From Spiribacter sp. 1M189 (lineage in GTDB: Bacteria > Pseudomonadota > Gammaproteobacteria > Nitrococcales > Nitrococcaceae): a DNA stretch of 64,000 bases. Made by a program: the position numbers and the translations under genes. The stretch's first letter is position 1; the number at the start of each line of letters is the position of its first letter. The notes below the pieces were generated by a model. That model saw nothing but the letters and a program-made list of their open reading frames with translations. It was not told the DNA's origin and did not search any database. The stretch is from contig NZ_JBAKFF010000001.1 in the NCBI RefSeq assembly GCF_040838345.1, positions 496,001-560,000 of the forward strand. The letters run 5' to 3'. Positions 11,573 to 21,754 of the stretch are shown here, piece after piece.

Positions 11573-13039
11573 ATGCAGATCGCCCAGGAAGCCCTGACCT
11601 TTGATGACGTTCTTCTGCTGCCGGACTACTCCGAGGTCCTGCCCCGTGACGTCGATCTGACCACCCGCGTGACCCGCGATATCCGGCTCAATATCCCGTT
11701 GCTCTCCGCCGCCATGGATACCGTCACCGAGGCGCGGCTCGCCATCTCGCTGGCCGAGCAGGGCGGTCTCGGCGTAGTGCACAAGAGCATGAGCGTCGAG
11801 GCGCAGGCCCGCGAGGTGCGCACCGTCAAGAAGTTCGAGAGCGGCGTGATCAAGGAGCCGATTACCGTCCATCCCGAGGCAAGTATTCGCGAGGTGCTGC
11901 TGCTCATGGGCCAGCACGGTATCTCCGGTGTGCCCGTGGTCAAGGGCAGCGAGCTGGTTGGCATCGTGACCAGCCGCGATCTGCGTTTCGAGACGCGGCT
12001 CAATCTGCCCGTGACCGAGGCCATGACGCCTCAGGACCGGCTGGTCACCGTGCAGGAGGGCGCCGAGCGTGACGAGATTCTCACACTGCTGCATCGCCAT
12101 CGGATCGAAAAACTGCTTGTGGTCAACGGTAACTTCCAGCTCCGTGGCATGATCACCGTCAAGGACATTCAGAAGGCTGAGGACTTTCCCAACGCCTGCA
12201 AGGACGAGCATGGCCGTCTCCGCGTAGGCGCGGCGGTGTCCACCGGCGAGGGCACGGAGGAGCGCGTCGAGGCGCTCGCCGCGGCGGGGGTCGATCTGCT
12301 GGTGGTGGACACGGCCCATGGCCATAGTCGCGGCGTCATCGATCGGGTGGCCTGGGTCAAGAAGCATTTCCCCGACGTCCAGGTGGTCGGTGGCAACATT
12401 GCCACCGGGGATGCCGCCGTGGCGCTTGCCGATGCCGGTGCCGATGCCGTCAAGGTGGGGATCGGACCGGGGTCGATCTGCACGACACGGGTCATCGCCG
12501 GCGTCGGTGTGCCTCAGATCAGTGCCATCGACAACGCCGTGAGCGCCCTCAAGGGCCGCGATGTCCCGGTCATCGCCGATGGCGGTATCCGGTTCTCCGG
12601 TGACATGGCCAAGGCCATGGCGGCGGGCGCGCATTGCGTGATGATGGGCAGCATGTTCGCTGGCACTGAAGAGGCGCCCGGTGAGGTCGAGCTCTATCAG
12701 GGGCGCAGCTACAAGTCCTACCGAGGCATGGGCTCGATTGGCGCGATGTCGAGCAGCCAGGGCTCATCCGACCGGTACTTCCAGGAGAATGCCGGCAATG
12801 TCGACAAGCTGGTGCCCGAGGGCATCGAGGGTCGTGTGCCCTACAAGGGGCCGATGAACGTCATCGTCCACCAACTGCTCGGCGGGCTGCGGGCCAGCAT
12901 GGGCTACTGCGGCTGTCGGGACATCGACGAATTCCGCTCGCGGGCCAAGTTTGCCCGTATCACCAACTCCGGCGTCCGCGAAGGCCACGTCCACGACGTG
13001 AGCATCACCAAGGAAGCGCCCAACTATCGCAGCGACTGA
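11573..13039 (+). CDS. guaB: IMP dehydrogenase
   Basis: A 488-residue enzyme oxidising IMP to XMP with NAD, the committed step of GMP synthesis. A TIM barrel begins TFDDVLLLP and includes SAAMDTVTE. It is interrupted by a pair of CBS domains (about residues 90-205). The catalytic Cys303 sits in GPGSICTTR, and the flap and K-site region [10 protein letters not shown] is intact. The start at ATG 11573 follows GAGAGG at good spacing. guaA follows after 12 nt, the usual guaBA operon. Confidence 0.97.
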   Translation: MQIAQEALTFDDVLLLPDYSEVLPRDVDLTTRVTRDIRLNIPLLSAAMDTVTEARLAISLAEQGGLGVVHKSMSVEAQAREVRTVKKFESGVIKEPITVHPEASIREVLLLMGQHGISGVPVVKGSELVGIVTSRDLRFETRLNLPVTEAMTPQDRLVTVQEGAERDEILTLLHRHRIEKLLVVNGNFQLRGMITVKDIQKAEDFPNACKDEHGRLRVGAAVSTGEGTEERVEALAAAGVDLLVVDTAHGHSRGVIDRVAWVKKHFPDVQVVGGNIATGDAAVALADAGADAVKVGIGPGSICTTRVIAGVGVPQISAIDNAVSALKGRDVPVIADGGIRFSGDMAKAMAAGAHCVMMGSMFAGTEEAPGEVELYQGRSYKSYRGMGSIGAMSSSQGSSDRYFQENAGNVDKLVPEGIEGRVPYKGPMNVIVHQLLGGLRASMGYCGCRDIDEFRSRAKFARITNSGVREGHVHDVSITKEAPNYRSD

Positions 13040-13051
13040 GCGCATGACCTC

Positions 13052-14635
13052 ATGACCCAGGACATCCATGCCGAGCGGATCCTCATTCTGGATTTCGGCT
13101 CGCAGTACACCCAGCTTATCGCCCGCCGCGTCCGCGAGGCGGGCGTCTATTGCGAAATCCGCCCCTGGGATGTGGATGGCACCGCCATCCGGGGTTTTGC
13201 GCCAAGCGGCATCATCCTCTCCGGTGGGCCGGAGTCGGTGCATGAGGATAGCGAGCAGACGCCAAGGGTGGATGCGGCGGTGCTTGAGGCCGGCTTGCCG
13301 GTGCTGGGGATCTGCTATGGCATGCAGGCGCTGGCCCATCAGCTGGGCGGGGTGGTGGAGGCCTCATCCACCAAGGAGTTCGGGTATGCGGAGGTGCGCG
13401 CCCGGGGGCACTCCGTGCTGCTGCGCGATATTGAGGACCGGACCAACGCCGAGGGTCACGGCCTGCTCGACGTCTGGATGAGTCATGGCGATCGGGTGGC
13501 GCAACTACCCGATGGCTTCAAGGTCATCGCCAGCACACCGTCCGCGCCCATTGCCGGGATTGGTGATGATGCGCGCGGCCTCTACGGGTTGCAGTTCCAT
13601 CCCGAGGTCACGCACACACATCAGGGCCAACGTATTCTCGAGCGCTTCGTCCACGAGGTCTGCGGCTGTTCGGGCGACTGGACCGCCGGTAACATCATCG
13701 ACGATCTGGTGGCCCGCGTCCGCGATGGCGTGGGTGATGAGAACGTCCTGCTGGGTCTCTCCGGGGGCGTCGACTCGTCGGTGGTGGCAGCTCTCCTGCA
13801 CAAGGCCATTGGCGATCAGCTGACCTGCGTGTTTGTCGACAACGGCCTGCTCCGACTCGGCGAGGGCGACGAGGTCATGCAGACCTTCGCCCGTCACATG
13901 GGGATCCGGGTCATCCGGGTCGACGCCGAGGATCGCTTTCTGGGCGCGCTGGCGGGCGAGGCCGACCCCGAGGCCAAACGCAAGATCATCGGGCGGACCT
14001 TCATCGAGGTGTTCGATGAGGAGGCGGGCAGGCTCGATAACATCCAGTGGCTCGCCCAGGGCACCATCTATCCCGATGTCATCGAGTCGGCGGGTGCGAG
14101 CACCGGTAAGGCGCATGTCATCAAGTCGCATCACAACGTCGGCGGACTGCCCGAGCGCATGAACCTGAAGCTCCTCGAGCCGCTGCGGGAGCTGTTCAAG
14201 GACGAAGTGCGCCGCATTGGACTGGAACTCGGCCTGCCCGCGGAGATGATCCACCGCCATCCGTTCCCGGGCCCGGGTCTCGGAGTCCGTATCCTCGGCG
14301 AGATCCACGAGGAATACGCCGACTGCCTGCGAGAGGCCGACGCCATCTTTATCGAGGAGCTGCGCGCCAGCGGTTGGTACGACAAGACCAGCCAGGCTTT
14401 CGCCGTCTTCCTGCCAGTACGCTCAGTGGGAGTGACTGGCGATGGCCGACGCTATGAGTGGGTGGTGGCCTTGCGGGCGGTGGAGACCATCGATTTCATG
14501 ACCGCGCGCTGGGCGCATCTGCCCTATGACTTCCTCGATCACGTCTCGCGCCGCATCATCAACGAAATCGAGGGCATTTCCCGGGTGGTCTACGACATCT
14601 CCGGTAAACCGCCGGCCACCATCGAGTGGGAATAG
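13052..14635 (+). CDS. guaA: GMP synthase (glutamine-hydrolysing)
   Basis: A 527-residue enzyme converting XMP to GMP. The N-terminal class I glutamine amidotransferase carries Cys88 in GICYGMQ and the His-Glu pair in FHPEVTHT. The ATP-pyrophosphatase P-loop [10 protein letters not shown] starts the second domain. The C-terminal dimerisation domain ends in the conserved KPPATIEWE. The last 10 nt overlap the GTG start of tadA, so all three genes are probably cotranscribed with guaB. Confidence 0.97.
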   Translation: MTQDIHAERILILDFGSQYTQLIARRVREAGVYCEIRPWDVDGTAIRGFAPSGIILSGGPESVHEDSEQTPRVDAAVLEAGLPVLGICYGMQALAHQLGGVVEASSTKEFGYAEVRARGHSVLLRDIEDRTNAEGHGLLDVWMSHGDRVAQLPDGFKVIASTPSAPIAGIGDDARGLYGLQFHPEVTHTHQGQRILERFVHEVCGCSGDWTAGNIIDDLVARVRDGVGDENVLLGLSGGVDSSVVAALLHKAIGDQLTCVFVDNGLLRLGEGDEVMQTFARHMGIRVIRVDAEDRFLGALAGEADPEAKRKIIGRTFIEVFDEEAGRLDNIQWLAQGTIYPDVIESAGASTGKAHVIKSHHNVGGLPERMNLKLLEPLRELFKDEVRRIGLELGLPAEMIHRHPFPGPGLGVRILGEIHEEYADCLREADAIFIEELRASGWYDKTSQAFAVFLPVRSVGVTGDGRRYEWVVALRAVETIDFMTARWAHLPYDFLDHVSRRIINEIEGISRVVYDISGKPPATIEWE

Positions 14636-15084
14636 CGCAAGACGGCTACATGGCACGGGCTCTGACGCTGGCCCGGCAGGCGGCCGAGTCCGGCGAGGTG
14701 CCGGTGGGTGCGGTGCTGGTGCTCGACGACAGAATCGTCGGTGAGGGCTTCAATCACCCGATCGGTTTGCATGATCCCACCGCGCATGCCGAGATTCTTG
14801 CCCTCAGGGACGCTGGCGCTCGGCTGGGGGCCTATCGCCTTCCGGGCAGCACGATGTTCGTCACACTCGAGCCCTGTCCCATGTGCGTTGGGGCCATGAT
14901 CCATGCCCGGGTTGAGCGCGTGGTGTTTGCCGCCAGTGATCCGAAGACCGGCGCCTGTGGCGGCGCCATGAGCCTGCATCAAGACACCACGCATAACCAC
15001 CGGATCGCGGTCGAGGGCGGGCTTGAGGCCGAGAGTGCCTCCGCGATGCTGCGCGGATTCTTCCGGGCGCGTCGAGGCACTTGA
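14626..15084 (+). CDS. tadA: tRNA-specific adenosine deaminase
   Basis: A 152-residue zinc deaminase that converts A34 of tRNA-Arg(ACG) to inosine. The motifs are HAE (zinc ligand His54 and catalytic Glu56) and PCPMCVGAM (zinc ligands Cys84 and Cys87). The start is GTG at 14626, overlapping the end of guaA. Its presumed substrate tRNA-Arg(ACG) is encoded in this window at 29079-29155. Confidence 0.93.
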   Translation: MGIAQDGYMARALTLARQAAESGEVPVGAVLVLDDRIVGEGFNHPIGLHDPTAHAEILALRDAGARLGAYRLPGSTMFVTLEPCPMCVGAMIHARVERVVFAASDPKTGACGGAMSLHQDTTHNHRIAVEGGLEAESASAMLRGFFRARRGT

Positions 15085-15112
15085 GCGGAGCGTCAATTCC
15101 CCACTACATTGC

Positions 15113-16258
15113 ATGACAATTCCGGCCAACCAGCGAGAGACCGTGAACCCGACAGCAATCCCCGAGACCATGGCCGCCGTCCTGCTCACCCGCCACGGCG
15201 GGCTGGATGCCCTTGAATACCGCACTGATGTTCCGGTGCCGCAGCCGGCGGCCGGCGAGGTGCTCCTCGAGGTCCATGCCTGCGGCATGAACAATACCGA
15301 TGTGTGGGTGCGCGAGGGTGCTTACGGCAGTGATACCGATCCGCAGGCGGTCTCCACCTGGCGGCGCGGGCGCTCGACCCTGACCTTCCCCCGGATCCAG
15401 GGGACCGACAGTGTGGGCCGGATCGTTGCCGTGGGCGATGGCGTGCCCACGTCGCGTATCGGTGAGCGGGTCGTCGTCGATTTCAGCATCTACAACTGCG
15501 AGGACGACAGCCTCGCCGATATCGACTACATCGGTCATGGTCGTGACGGTGGTTATGCGGAGTACCAGTGCGTGCCGGCGGAAAATGCGCATGCCGTGGA
15601 GACGGATCTGACGGATGCCGAGCTCGCCACGTTCTGCTGTGCCTATCTGACCGGCGAGCACATGCTCGAGCGTGCTGCGGTCCAGGCCGGCGAGCGGGTC
15701 CTGGTCACCGGTGCCTCGGGCGGCGTCGGCTCGGGTATCGTTCAGCTCTGCCGCGCCCGTGGCGCCATTCCCTACGCCGTGACCCGGCGCGACAAGGCAG
15801 AAGCCCTTAAGGCGATCGGCGCCGAGGCGGTCATCGATCGGGCCGCCGACGACTGGGTCGTGGCGGTGGAAGAAGCCACCGGTGGCGAAGCCATTGATGT
15901 GGTCGCCGACCTCGTTGCCGGACCCCATTTTAATGATCTTCTGCGCATTCTCCGTCCGGAGGGCCGCTACACCACCGCCGGGGCCATTGCCGGGCCGGTG
16001 GTGGATCTCGACCTGCGCACGATGTATCTCAAGCAGCTCCAGCTGCATGGCTCCTCGCAGGGCCGGCGCAGCGATTTCCGGCGCCTGCTCGGGCATGCAC
16101 TGGCCGGGCGTATCCGGCCGCTGCTGGACGCGACCTATCCGCTTTCGGATTTCCACCGGGCCCAGACCGATTTCATGAGCAAGGATTACGTGGGCAAGCT
16201 GGTGGTGGTGCCCGACCGGCACTGGGAACAGGTCGGTGCGCCCCATGCCCGCCGCTGA
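15113..16258 (+). CDS. MDR superfamily (alcohol dehydrogenase/quinone oxidoreductase-like) protein
   Basis: A 381-residue medium-chain dehydrogenase/reductase. The N-terminal GroES-like domain contains VHACGMNNTDVWVREGAYG and GTDSVGRIVAVG. The Rossmann fold contains VTGASGGVGSGIVQLCRARG. Asn-Asn-Thr-Asp after the first glycine is the pattern of quinone-oxidoreductase-like members, so catalytic zinc is doubtful. The start is uncertain: ATG 15113, GTG 15143 (with GAGAGA upstream) or ATG 15170. The gene overlaps the proline-racemase-like gene downstream by 14 nt, suggesting a functional pair. The substrate cannot be inferred. Confidence 0.75.
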   Translation: MTIPANQRETVNPTAIPETMAAVLLTRHGGLDALEYRTDVPVPQPAAGEVLLEVHACGMNNTDVWVREGAYGSDTDPQAVSTWRRGRSTLTFPRIQGTDSVGRIVAVGDGVPTSRIGERVVVDFSIYNCEDDSLADIDYIGHGRDGGYAEYQCVPAENAHAVETDLTDAELATFCCAYLTGEHMLERAAVQAGERVLVTGASGGVGSGIVQLCRARGAIPYAVTRRDKAEALKAIGAEAVIDRAADDWVVAVEEATGGEAIDVVADLVAGPHFNDLLRILRPEGRYTTAGAIAGPVVDLDLRTMYLKQLQLHGSSQGRRSDFRRLLGHALAGRIRPLLDATYPLSDFHRAQTDFMSKDYVGKLVVVPDRHWEQVGAPHARR

Positions 16259-17288
16259 CGGCTGGCCACGCCTTGAGTGGATGGATGTCGCCGTTGGCAG
16301 TGACATCCATCGCGTGGTCTTCTCTGGTGTGCCCGTCGACGCAACCCGCAGCGTGCGGGCGCGTATGGAATGGCTGAGCGGGCCGGGGGACGGACTGCGC
16401 CGTCTGCTGATCGAGCCGCCCTATGGGTTGCCCGCCTTCTGTGTCGACCTGATCACGCCGCCGGATGATCCCGAGGCCGAGGCGGGGTTCATCATCATGG
16501 AGGTGATGGGTTATCCGTTCTTCTCGGGCTCCAATACGATGGCGACGGCCTGCGCGCTCATTGAAAGCGGTCGTATCCCGCGCGAAACGGACGATGGGGT
16601 CCAGTGTGTCCGGTTGGAAGCGCCCGGGGGAAGGGTGGATGCGCATGTCACGCTTAAAGCGGGGCGGGTGGTCTCGGTGGATGTGGAGGGCGATGAGACC
16701 TTTGTCCACCGGGCCAACGCGTCGATCGAGCTGGCGGAGACCGGAATGGTCGGCTACGACCTCGTCTGGAGTGGCGGTCATTACGTCATGGTCGATGCCG
16801 ATGCGCTGGGCTTGCGGCCGGAGCAGGCGGGTGATGCCGATGCGCTGGCCCTCGCTGCCCGGATGATCGAGGCGGTGCAGGCGGATTTCGATCTGAAGCA
16901 TCCGGTGCTCGGTGACGTCGGGCTGCCCCGTTTTCTGCACTGGATGTGGCCGGAGCGCGAAGAGATGCCTGGTTGCTGGGTGGCCATCGGTGGGACCTAC
17001 GGGCATCCGGGTGTCCTCTGGGGCTGCCCCACCGGGACCGGCACCGTTGCCCGTCTGGCCCGGCTCAGCCGTCAGGGGCGGGCCACGGTGGGCGCCACGC
17101 TGCGCAACACCAGTCCCTCCGGCACCATGTTCGAGGGCGAGATCGTCAGCGAGGGGATGGTCGGCGACTGCCGAAGCATCCGCACCCGTGTGCGCGGTGA
17201 GCCACGGGTGACGGGCGTCATGACCCTTGATCTGCCCCCGGCTAGCCCGCTTGTAACGGACCTCTCGCTGCAATGGCTGATGCAGTGA
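16245..17288 (+). CDS. Proline racemase family protein with Ser/Thr in place of both catalytic cysteines
   Basis: A 347-residue member of the proline racemase / hydroxyproline epimerase / trans-3-hydroxyproline dehydratase superfamily. It has the family-type hydrophobic opening, the GFIIMEVMGYPFFSG segment and the second active-site loop WGCPTGTGTVAR. Where the family usually has MCGH, this protein has FSGS with Ser94; where the family has SPCGTGT, it has CPTGTGT with Thr263. A Cys/Cys pair is needed for racemisation and Cys/Thr typifies the dehydratases, so it is unlikely to be a racemase. ATG 16245 is used; GTG 16236 is possible. It overlaps the upstream MDR gene. Confidence 0.75.
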   Translation: MPAADGWPRLEWMDVAVGSDIHRVVFSGVPVDATRSVRARMEWLSGPGDGLRRLLIEPPYGLPAFCVDLITPPDDPEAEAGFIIMEVMGYPFFSGSNTMATACALIESGRIPRETDDGVQCVRLEAPGGRVDAHVTLKAGRVVSVDVEGDETFVHRANASIELAETGMVGYDLVWSGGHYVMVDADALGLRPEQAGDADALALAARMIEAVQADFDLKHPVLGDVGLPRFLHWMWPEREEMPGCWVAIGGTYGHPGVLWGCPTGTGTVARLARLSRQGRATVGATLRNTSPSGTMFEGEIVSEGMVGDCRSIRTRVRGEPRVTGVMTLDLPPASPLVTDLSLQWLMQ

Positions 17289-17306
17289 ACGCCCCCAGGG
17301 GATCGC

Positions 17307-18227
17307 TCAGCCGTTTTTCATGTGAAGGTAGGTCTCGGCGTAGCGCCGACTCAGGTGCTGGCCGGCACTGATTGGATTGTCGGATCCGCTCGGGGCGACG
17401 TTCGCCTCGTAATCCGGGTTGAAGAACAGCGGCGCGGATATGCGCTCCTCCGCGTCGCCGACGACACGGTGTGGCGTGGCCTTGACGGCGCCTCCGCTCC
17501 ACATCTCGAGCATTTCGCCGAAGTTGATGATGAATACGCCGGCTCCCCCCTGCACGCTATGCCAGCTGCCATCGCGCAATTCCACCTCCAGTCCACCGCG
17601 CCCATCGGTGGCCAGTAGTGTGAGGCAGCCGTAGTCGGTATGGGTCGCGATCCCGAAATCGCGGTCTCCGGCCCAGATCGGACGGGGCGGGTAGTAGTTG
17701 CCACGAAGCAGCGCCATGGGTCGGGCGAACTTGTCGGCGAATGCATCGGCATCATGACCGATCGCCCAGGCAATGCCTCGCAGTACCTCCATCGCGACCT
17801 CCCGCGCCTCCAGGAAGTACGCCTCGATGGTCTGGCGAAAACCGGCCGGTGAGCTTGGCCAGAGATTCGGTGCATAGACCGGGAGATCGGAGAGCGGATC
17901 GGTTTCGGGGAGGGGTACCCCGCAATCGAATACTTCCTTGTAATCCGGGTTGGACACCGGGTCCACCTGCTCGGATCGCGATGCACCCCAGCCGCGGTTC
18001 GAACCGGTGCGCGCCATGTCCACCTCGGACTTCACCGCGGGATCCTGACGGAAAAACCGGAGATACGCCGCGAGAACCGCCTGTTGCCTTGCGGCCGATA
18101 TGGGCGTGTTCTCCAGAAGCAGGAAACCGGTATCCCGGGCGCCGAAGGCGACTGCTTGAAGGGTGTCCGTATCGCCCGCGGCGAGCTTCTGGAAGTCGAT
18201 GCGTGGAATCAAGGCTGCTCCTTCCAT
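17307..18227 (-). CDS. Isopenicillin N synthase-family 2-oxoglutarate/Fe(II) dioxygenase
   Basis: A 306-residue non-haem iron oxygenase. The jelly-roll iron-binding triad is visible as His196 and Asp198 in ATHTDYG and His253 in TPHRV. The 2-oxoglutarate-binding R-x-S occurs as ERISAPLFF. The N-terminal DIOX_N-type region begins IPRIDFQKL. It lies 9 nt downstream of a HAD phosphatase and ends the phnD-phnC-phnE-phnE run, so its substrate may come from that importer. The reaction (hydroxylation, desaturation or cleavage) cannot be told from sequence. Confidence 0.8.
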   Translation of the reverse strand: MEGAALIPRIDFQKLAAGDTDTLQAVAFGARDTGFLLLENTPISAARQQAVLAAYLRFFRQDPAVKSEVDMARTGSNRGWGASRSEQVDPVSNPDYKEVFDCGVPLPETDPLSDLPVYAPNLWPSSPAGFRQTIEAYFLEAREVAMEVLRGIAWAIGHDADAFADKFARPMALLRGNYYPPRPIWAGDRDFGIATHTDYGCLTLLATDGRGGLEVELRDGSWHSVQGGAGVFIINFGEMLEMWSGGAVKATPHRVVGDAEERISAPLFFNPDYEANVAPSGSDNPISAGQHLSRRYAETYLHMKNG

Positions 18228-18236
18228 TGTGAGGGC

Positions 18237-19169
18237 TCAGGCCTGATCGAGAATCCAGTCGGGGGCGATGCCGGATGCAGCGATGGCGGCATCGATATCC
18301 ATATCGGCCAGTACGCCGCTCCGTGTGACCAGCGCGGTATGGAGGCCGGCGGTCTGGCCACCCAGGACATCGGTATGGAGGGTGTCCCCGACCATGAGTA
18401 CTCGGCCGGGATCGATTCCGGCATCCTGCTGCAGCCGCTCCATGGCCAGTTCGAAGATGTTGCCATAGGGCTTGCCGTAGAAAACCGGCTCGACTCCGGT
18501 CTCGTCCTGGATTTCGTGGGCGTAGGTGCCCGGCTCGGTGGAATACCCGCCTTCCTGTGGGGCGAGCAGATCGGGGTTGGCCACAAACAGCGGACGGGGT
18601 CGCCTTTTGAGACTCTCGATGAGCAGCGCCTGACGGGCCGGCGTCCATTCCGATGCCCCGACCAGCAGAAACCCCTCGACGGCATCGTAGTCGGCGATGT
18701 CGTCGGCCAGCATGCGATAGTCGAGGGGCGGGAACTCGTCGGGGCCGAAGTGCTGACCGGCGATCATGCCCCAGTGGCGCAGCCCCTCCTGCTCGAGCTG
18801 CCGAACCAGTGTCTTGCGGCTGGTGATGACGTCCTCGGCATCGAAGTCGTAACCGAGACGACCGTAGCGCTGCATCAGCGTGCGATGGGCAAAGCCCGCT
18901 GCATTGGAGACCACCATGATGCGCTTGCCGCTGGCCTGCAGGGCGCAGATGCGCTCGGGTACACCCGCGACCGGCTCCATCCCCCGATTGAGCACGCCGT
19001 AGGCATCCAGCAGGATCGTGTCATAACGATCGGCGATGTCACCCAGATGACGCGCCCGGCGGCAGGCACCCTTTCTCGCCGGCGCCGGTAGCCGGTGCCG
19101 GATGGCTTCGTAGGCGGTGAAGCCCGGAGGCGCATCCGCTGGGGAGAGGGTAGCCGTGTTCTGATCCAT
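18237..19169 (-). CDS. HAD superfamily subfamily IIA (NagD-like) hydrolase
   Basis: A 310-residue protein. The phosphatase motif I is LLDAYGVLNRG: Asp55 is the nucleophile, and the second Asp of the usual DxD is replaced by Tyr57, as in one NagD-like branch. VVSNAAG is motif II and VLMVGDTLHTDVLGG is motif IV. ATG 19169 is preferred over an upstream TTG. It follows the second phnE by 49 nt and precedes the dioxygenase by 9 nt, so it probably belongs to the phosphonate-type operon. It is not PhnX-like (no cap lysine signature was recognised); the substrate is unknown. Confidence 0.8.
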   Translation of the reverse strand: MDQNTATLSPADAPPGFTAYEAIRHRLPAPARKGACRRARHLGDIADRYDTILLDAYGVLNRGMEPVAGVPERICALQASGKRIMVVSNAAGFAHRTLMQRYGRLGYDFDAEDVITSRKTLVRQLEQEGLRHWGMIAGQHFGPDEFPPLDYRMLADDIADYDAVEGFLLVGASEWTPARQALLIESLKRRPRPLFVANPDLLAPQEGGYSTEPGTYAHEIQDETGVEPVFYGKPYGNIFELAMERLQQDAGIDPGRVLMVGDTLHTDVLGGQTAGLHTALVTRSGVLADMDIDAAIAASGIAPDWILDQA

Positions 19170-19218
19170 CCTGATCCCGGAAAGCGATGACAAGACGGCA
19201 CAGTCTAACGCGTTCCGT

Positions 19219-20031
19219 TCAGATGATCGCGTGGCGCATGCGGGCCGAGATCCACTCGCTCACCACCACGGTGCCGAGGATGAGCAAGAGGATGACGCTG
19301 ACCTGTCCCCAGGCGAGGGTATTCAGCGATCCCTGCAGTTTCAGGCCGATACCGCCGGCACCCACCAGGCCCAGAATCGTGCTCTCGCGGATATTGATAT
19401 CCCAGCGGAATACCGAAATACCCCAGAAGGCCGGCATGATCTGCGGGACGATGCCGTAGTTGAGCACCTGCGCCCGGCCTGCACCGGTGGCCGCCACGGC
19501 CTCCACCTGAAGCGGGTCGGTCTCCTCGATGGCCTCGTAGAGGAGTTTGCCGACAAAACCGATCGAGCGCAGGGCGATCGCCACCATGCCGGCGAGGATG
19601 CCCGGGCCGATGATGGCGACAAGAAGCAGGGCCCAGATCAATGCGTTGATTGAACGCGAAGTCACGATGATGAAGAGGGCGACAGGGCGCAGGAACCGGG
19701 TCGAGGGGGTGGTGTTACGCGCCGCCAGGAATGCGATCGGCACGGCCATGAGCACGCCACCAATGGTGCCAATGGTGGCGATGTTGATGGTATCCCACAG
19801 CGGAATCAGCAGCTCGGGCAGGTATTCCCAGCGGGGCGGCCACATGCGGCCACCGATATCCGCCGCCTGGCGGGGTGCATCCAGCACGAAGAACCACATG
19901 GTCTCGCGGTTCATGAGCTGCCAGCACCAGACGAACAGCGCGACCAGCCCCAACCAGCCGAACCAGAGCATCAGCCGCTGTCGGCTCGTGCGATGGCGCC
20001 AGATGGCCTTTTGATTGCTGGACTGGCTCAT
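19219..20031 (-). CDS. phnE: Phosphonate/phosphite-type ABC transporter permease (second PhnE)
   Basis: A 270-residue inner-membrane permease. The binding-protein-dependent transport signature, including the EAA loop (EAVAATGAGRAQVLNYGIVPQ), faces the ATPase, and at least five hydrophobic segments are visible. The C-terminus FRWDINIRESTILGLVGAGGIG is the PhnE hallmark (quoted pieces DINIRES and VGAGGIG). Its start overlaps the stop of the upstream phnE as ATGA, so two PhnE proteins probably form a heterodimer. Confidence 0.9.
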   Translation of the reverse strand: MSQSSNQKAIWRHRTSRQRLMLWFGWLGLVALFVWCWQLMNRETMWFFVLDAPRQAADIGGRMWPPRWEYLPELLIPLWDTINIATIGTIGGVLMAVPIAFLAARNTTPSTRFLRPVALFIIVTSRSINALIWALLLVAIIGPGILAGMVAIALRSIGFVGKLLYEAIEETDPLQVEAVAATGAGRAQVLNYGIVPQIMPAFWGISVFRWDINIRESTILGLVGAGGIGLKLQGSLNTLAWGQVSVILLLILGTVVVSEWISARMRHAII

Positions 20032-20843
20032 TGGACGAACTTCCGGACGTAACCCGAGGCATATTCGGCAACCATCACGATGGCGATGATGACCAGCAGA
20101 ATGGCGCCGGCACTGTCGTACTCATATCGATCGATGGCGGTGTTGAGCGTACCGCCGATGCCGCCGGCGCCGACGATGCCGATCACCGCCGATTCGCGGA
20201 AATTGATATCGAGCCGGTAGAGCGAGAGGCCGATCAGCCGCGGCATGACCTGGGGCTGGATGGCATAGTTGATCAGTTGCCACCAGGACGCGCCGGTGGC
20301 CCGAATGGCGTCCGCCTGTCCGGGCTCGATCTCCTCGATGTCATCGGCGAGCAGCTTCGCCAGGAATCCGATGGTGGCGAGGCTCAGGGTCAGGAATCCC
20401 GCAAACGGGCCAAAGCCGAACATCGCCACGAAGAAAATGGCGATGATGATCTCCTGCAGGGCGCGGCTCACCGCAATGATGGCGCGGCAGACCAGGTAGA
20501 CACTGCGTGGCGCGAGATTGCGCGCGGCGCCGATACCGATGGGCACCGAGATCAATACGCCGATGACCGTGGAGGTCAGCGTCATCGTCAGGCTCTCGAT
20601 GAGCCCGCGTGAAATATCCCCCCAGCGGCTGGCGAAGTCGGGTTGCAGAAAGCCCATGGCAAAGCGCTGGCCGCGCTCCAGACCCTCCATTACACGTTGC
20701 CAGTCCACTTCGACGGAGCTGCCGGCGAGGATGAGGTACGCCAGGATGCCCAGCTGAATGCCGATGCGCCAGCGGCGACCCGTGATGATCTGCGGTGGCC
20801 GGCGCCAGCTCGTGGGGTAATGGGATACCGCGGCGCGACTCAT
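20028..20843 (-). CDS. phnE: Phosphonate/phosphite-type ABC transporter permease (first PhnE)
   Basis: A 271-residue membrane permease paralogous to the next gene. It shows the EAA-type loop [20 protein letters not shown] and the terminal [20 protein letters not shown] region of the PhnE family. It is transcribed between phnC and the second phnE, with 4-nt overlaps at both ends, indicating strict translational coupling of the transporter subunits. Confidence 0.9.
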   Translation of the reverse strand: MSRAAVSHYPTSWRRPPQIITGRRWRIGIQLGILAYLILAGSSVEVDWQRVMEGLERGQRFAMGFLQPDFASRWGDISRGLIESLTMTLTSTVIGVLISVPIGIGAARNLAPRSVYLVCRAIIAVSRALQEIIIAIFFVAMFGFGPFAGFLTLSLATIGFLAKLLADDIEEIEPGQADAIRATGASWWQLINYAIQPQVMPRLIGLSLYRLDINFRESAVIGIVGAGGIGGTLNTAIDRYEYDSAGAILLVIIAIVMVAEYASGYVRKFVQ

Positions 20844-21682
20844 CGAGCGGCGGCCTCCAGTGACTCCCGTGATGTACCGGCGTCTCCGACAGCCTGCGGT
20901 GCATTCGCCGGGGTCGATCCGTCGTCCTCGCGGTTCGGGTTCCAGTCCTCCTCGCCGTAGATGGTGGTGAGCGTTGCGTCATTGAGCGCGGCAGGATGGT
21001 CATCGAACACGATGCGCCCCGCATGCAAGCCGACAATCCGCTGCACGAATTGCTGGGCCAGCGGAACGTCATGGATGTTGATGATCGCCGGAAGCCGTTG
21101 CTCGACGCAGATCTCGGTAATCAACCGCATGATCTGACGTGAGGTGCGAGGGTCGAGGCTGGCGGTGGGCTCATCCACCAACAGCAGTTCGGGTTGCTGC
21201 GCCAGGGCACGAGCAATACCGACGCGCTGGCGCTGGCCGCCGGAGAGGGCATCGGCGCGTTTGTCGGCCTGCGCCATCAGCCCGACGCGATCAAGCAGCT
21301 GGTAGGCGCGCTGGATATCCTCAGGGGGGAACCGGCGGGTGAAGCTGCGCCAGAAGGGGACATAACCCAGCCGTCCGGACAGGACGTTTTCCATCACGGT
21401 CAGCCGTTCGACCAGGGAATATTCCTGGAAGATCATGCCGATCCGGCGTCGCTGCCGGCGTAGCTCCCGGTGGCCGATCGTCGCCAGATCGACCCTGCCG
21501 AGCTGGATCTGACCCGCCGTTGGCTCCACCAGACGGTTGATGCAGCGTATCAGCGTCGACTTGCCAGCGCCCGACGGACCGATCAGCCCAACGATCTGGC
21601 CCTCCGGCACATCCAGCGTGACCTCCGAGAGGGCCGTATCACCGGTGGCGTAGGTCTTGGTGAGCTCGCTGATCTGCAACAT
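20840..21682 (-). CDS. phnC: Phosphonate ABC transporter ATP-binding protein
   Basis: A 280-residue ATPase. The Walker [10 protein letters not shown] is at residues 35-43, the Q-loop is [13 protein letters not shown], the signature is [15 protein letters not shown], Walker B is [12 protein letters not shown], and the switch His is in [10 protein letters not shown]. The C-terminal extension ends with an Ala-rich tail. ATG 21682 is chosen because CGGGGGA precedes it. It lies between phnD and phnE, completing the import system. Confidence 0.92.
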   Translation of the reverse strand: MLQISELTKTYATGDTALSEVTLDVPEGQIVGLIGPSGAGKSTLIRCINRLVEPTAGQIQLGRVDLATIGHRELRRQRRRIGMIFQEYSLVERLTVMENVLSGRLGYVPFWRSFTRRFPPEDIQRAYQLLDRVGLMAQADKRADALSGGQRQRVGIARALAQQPELLLVDEPTASLDPRTSRQIMRLITEICVEQRLPAIINIHDVPLAQQFVQRIVGLHAGRIVFDDHPAALNDATLTTIYGEEDWNPNREDDGSTPANAPQAVGDAGTSRESLEAAAR

Positions 21683-21754
21683 GGCGACGGTCCCCCGGGC
21701 AAAGCGAGGAAACGGGTGACCGTGGGCCACCCGTTTCATGGCGCTGCTGAGTCG

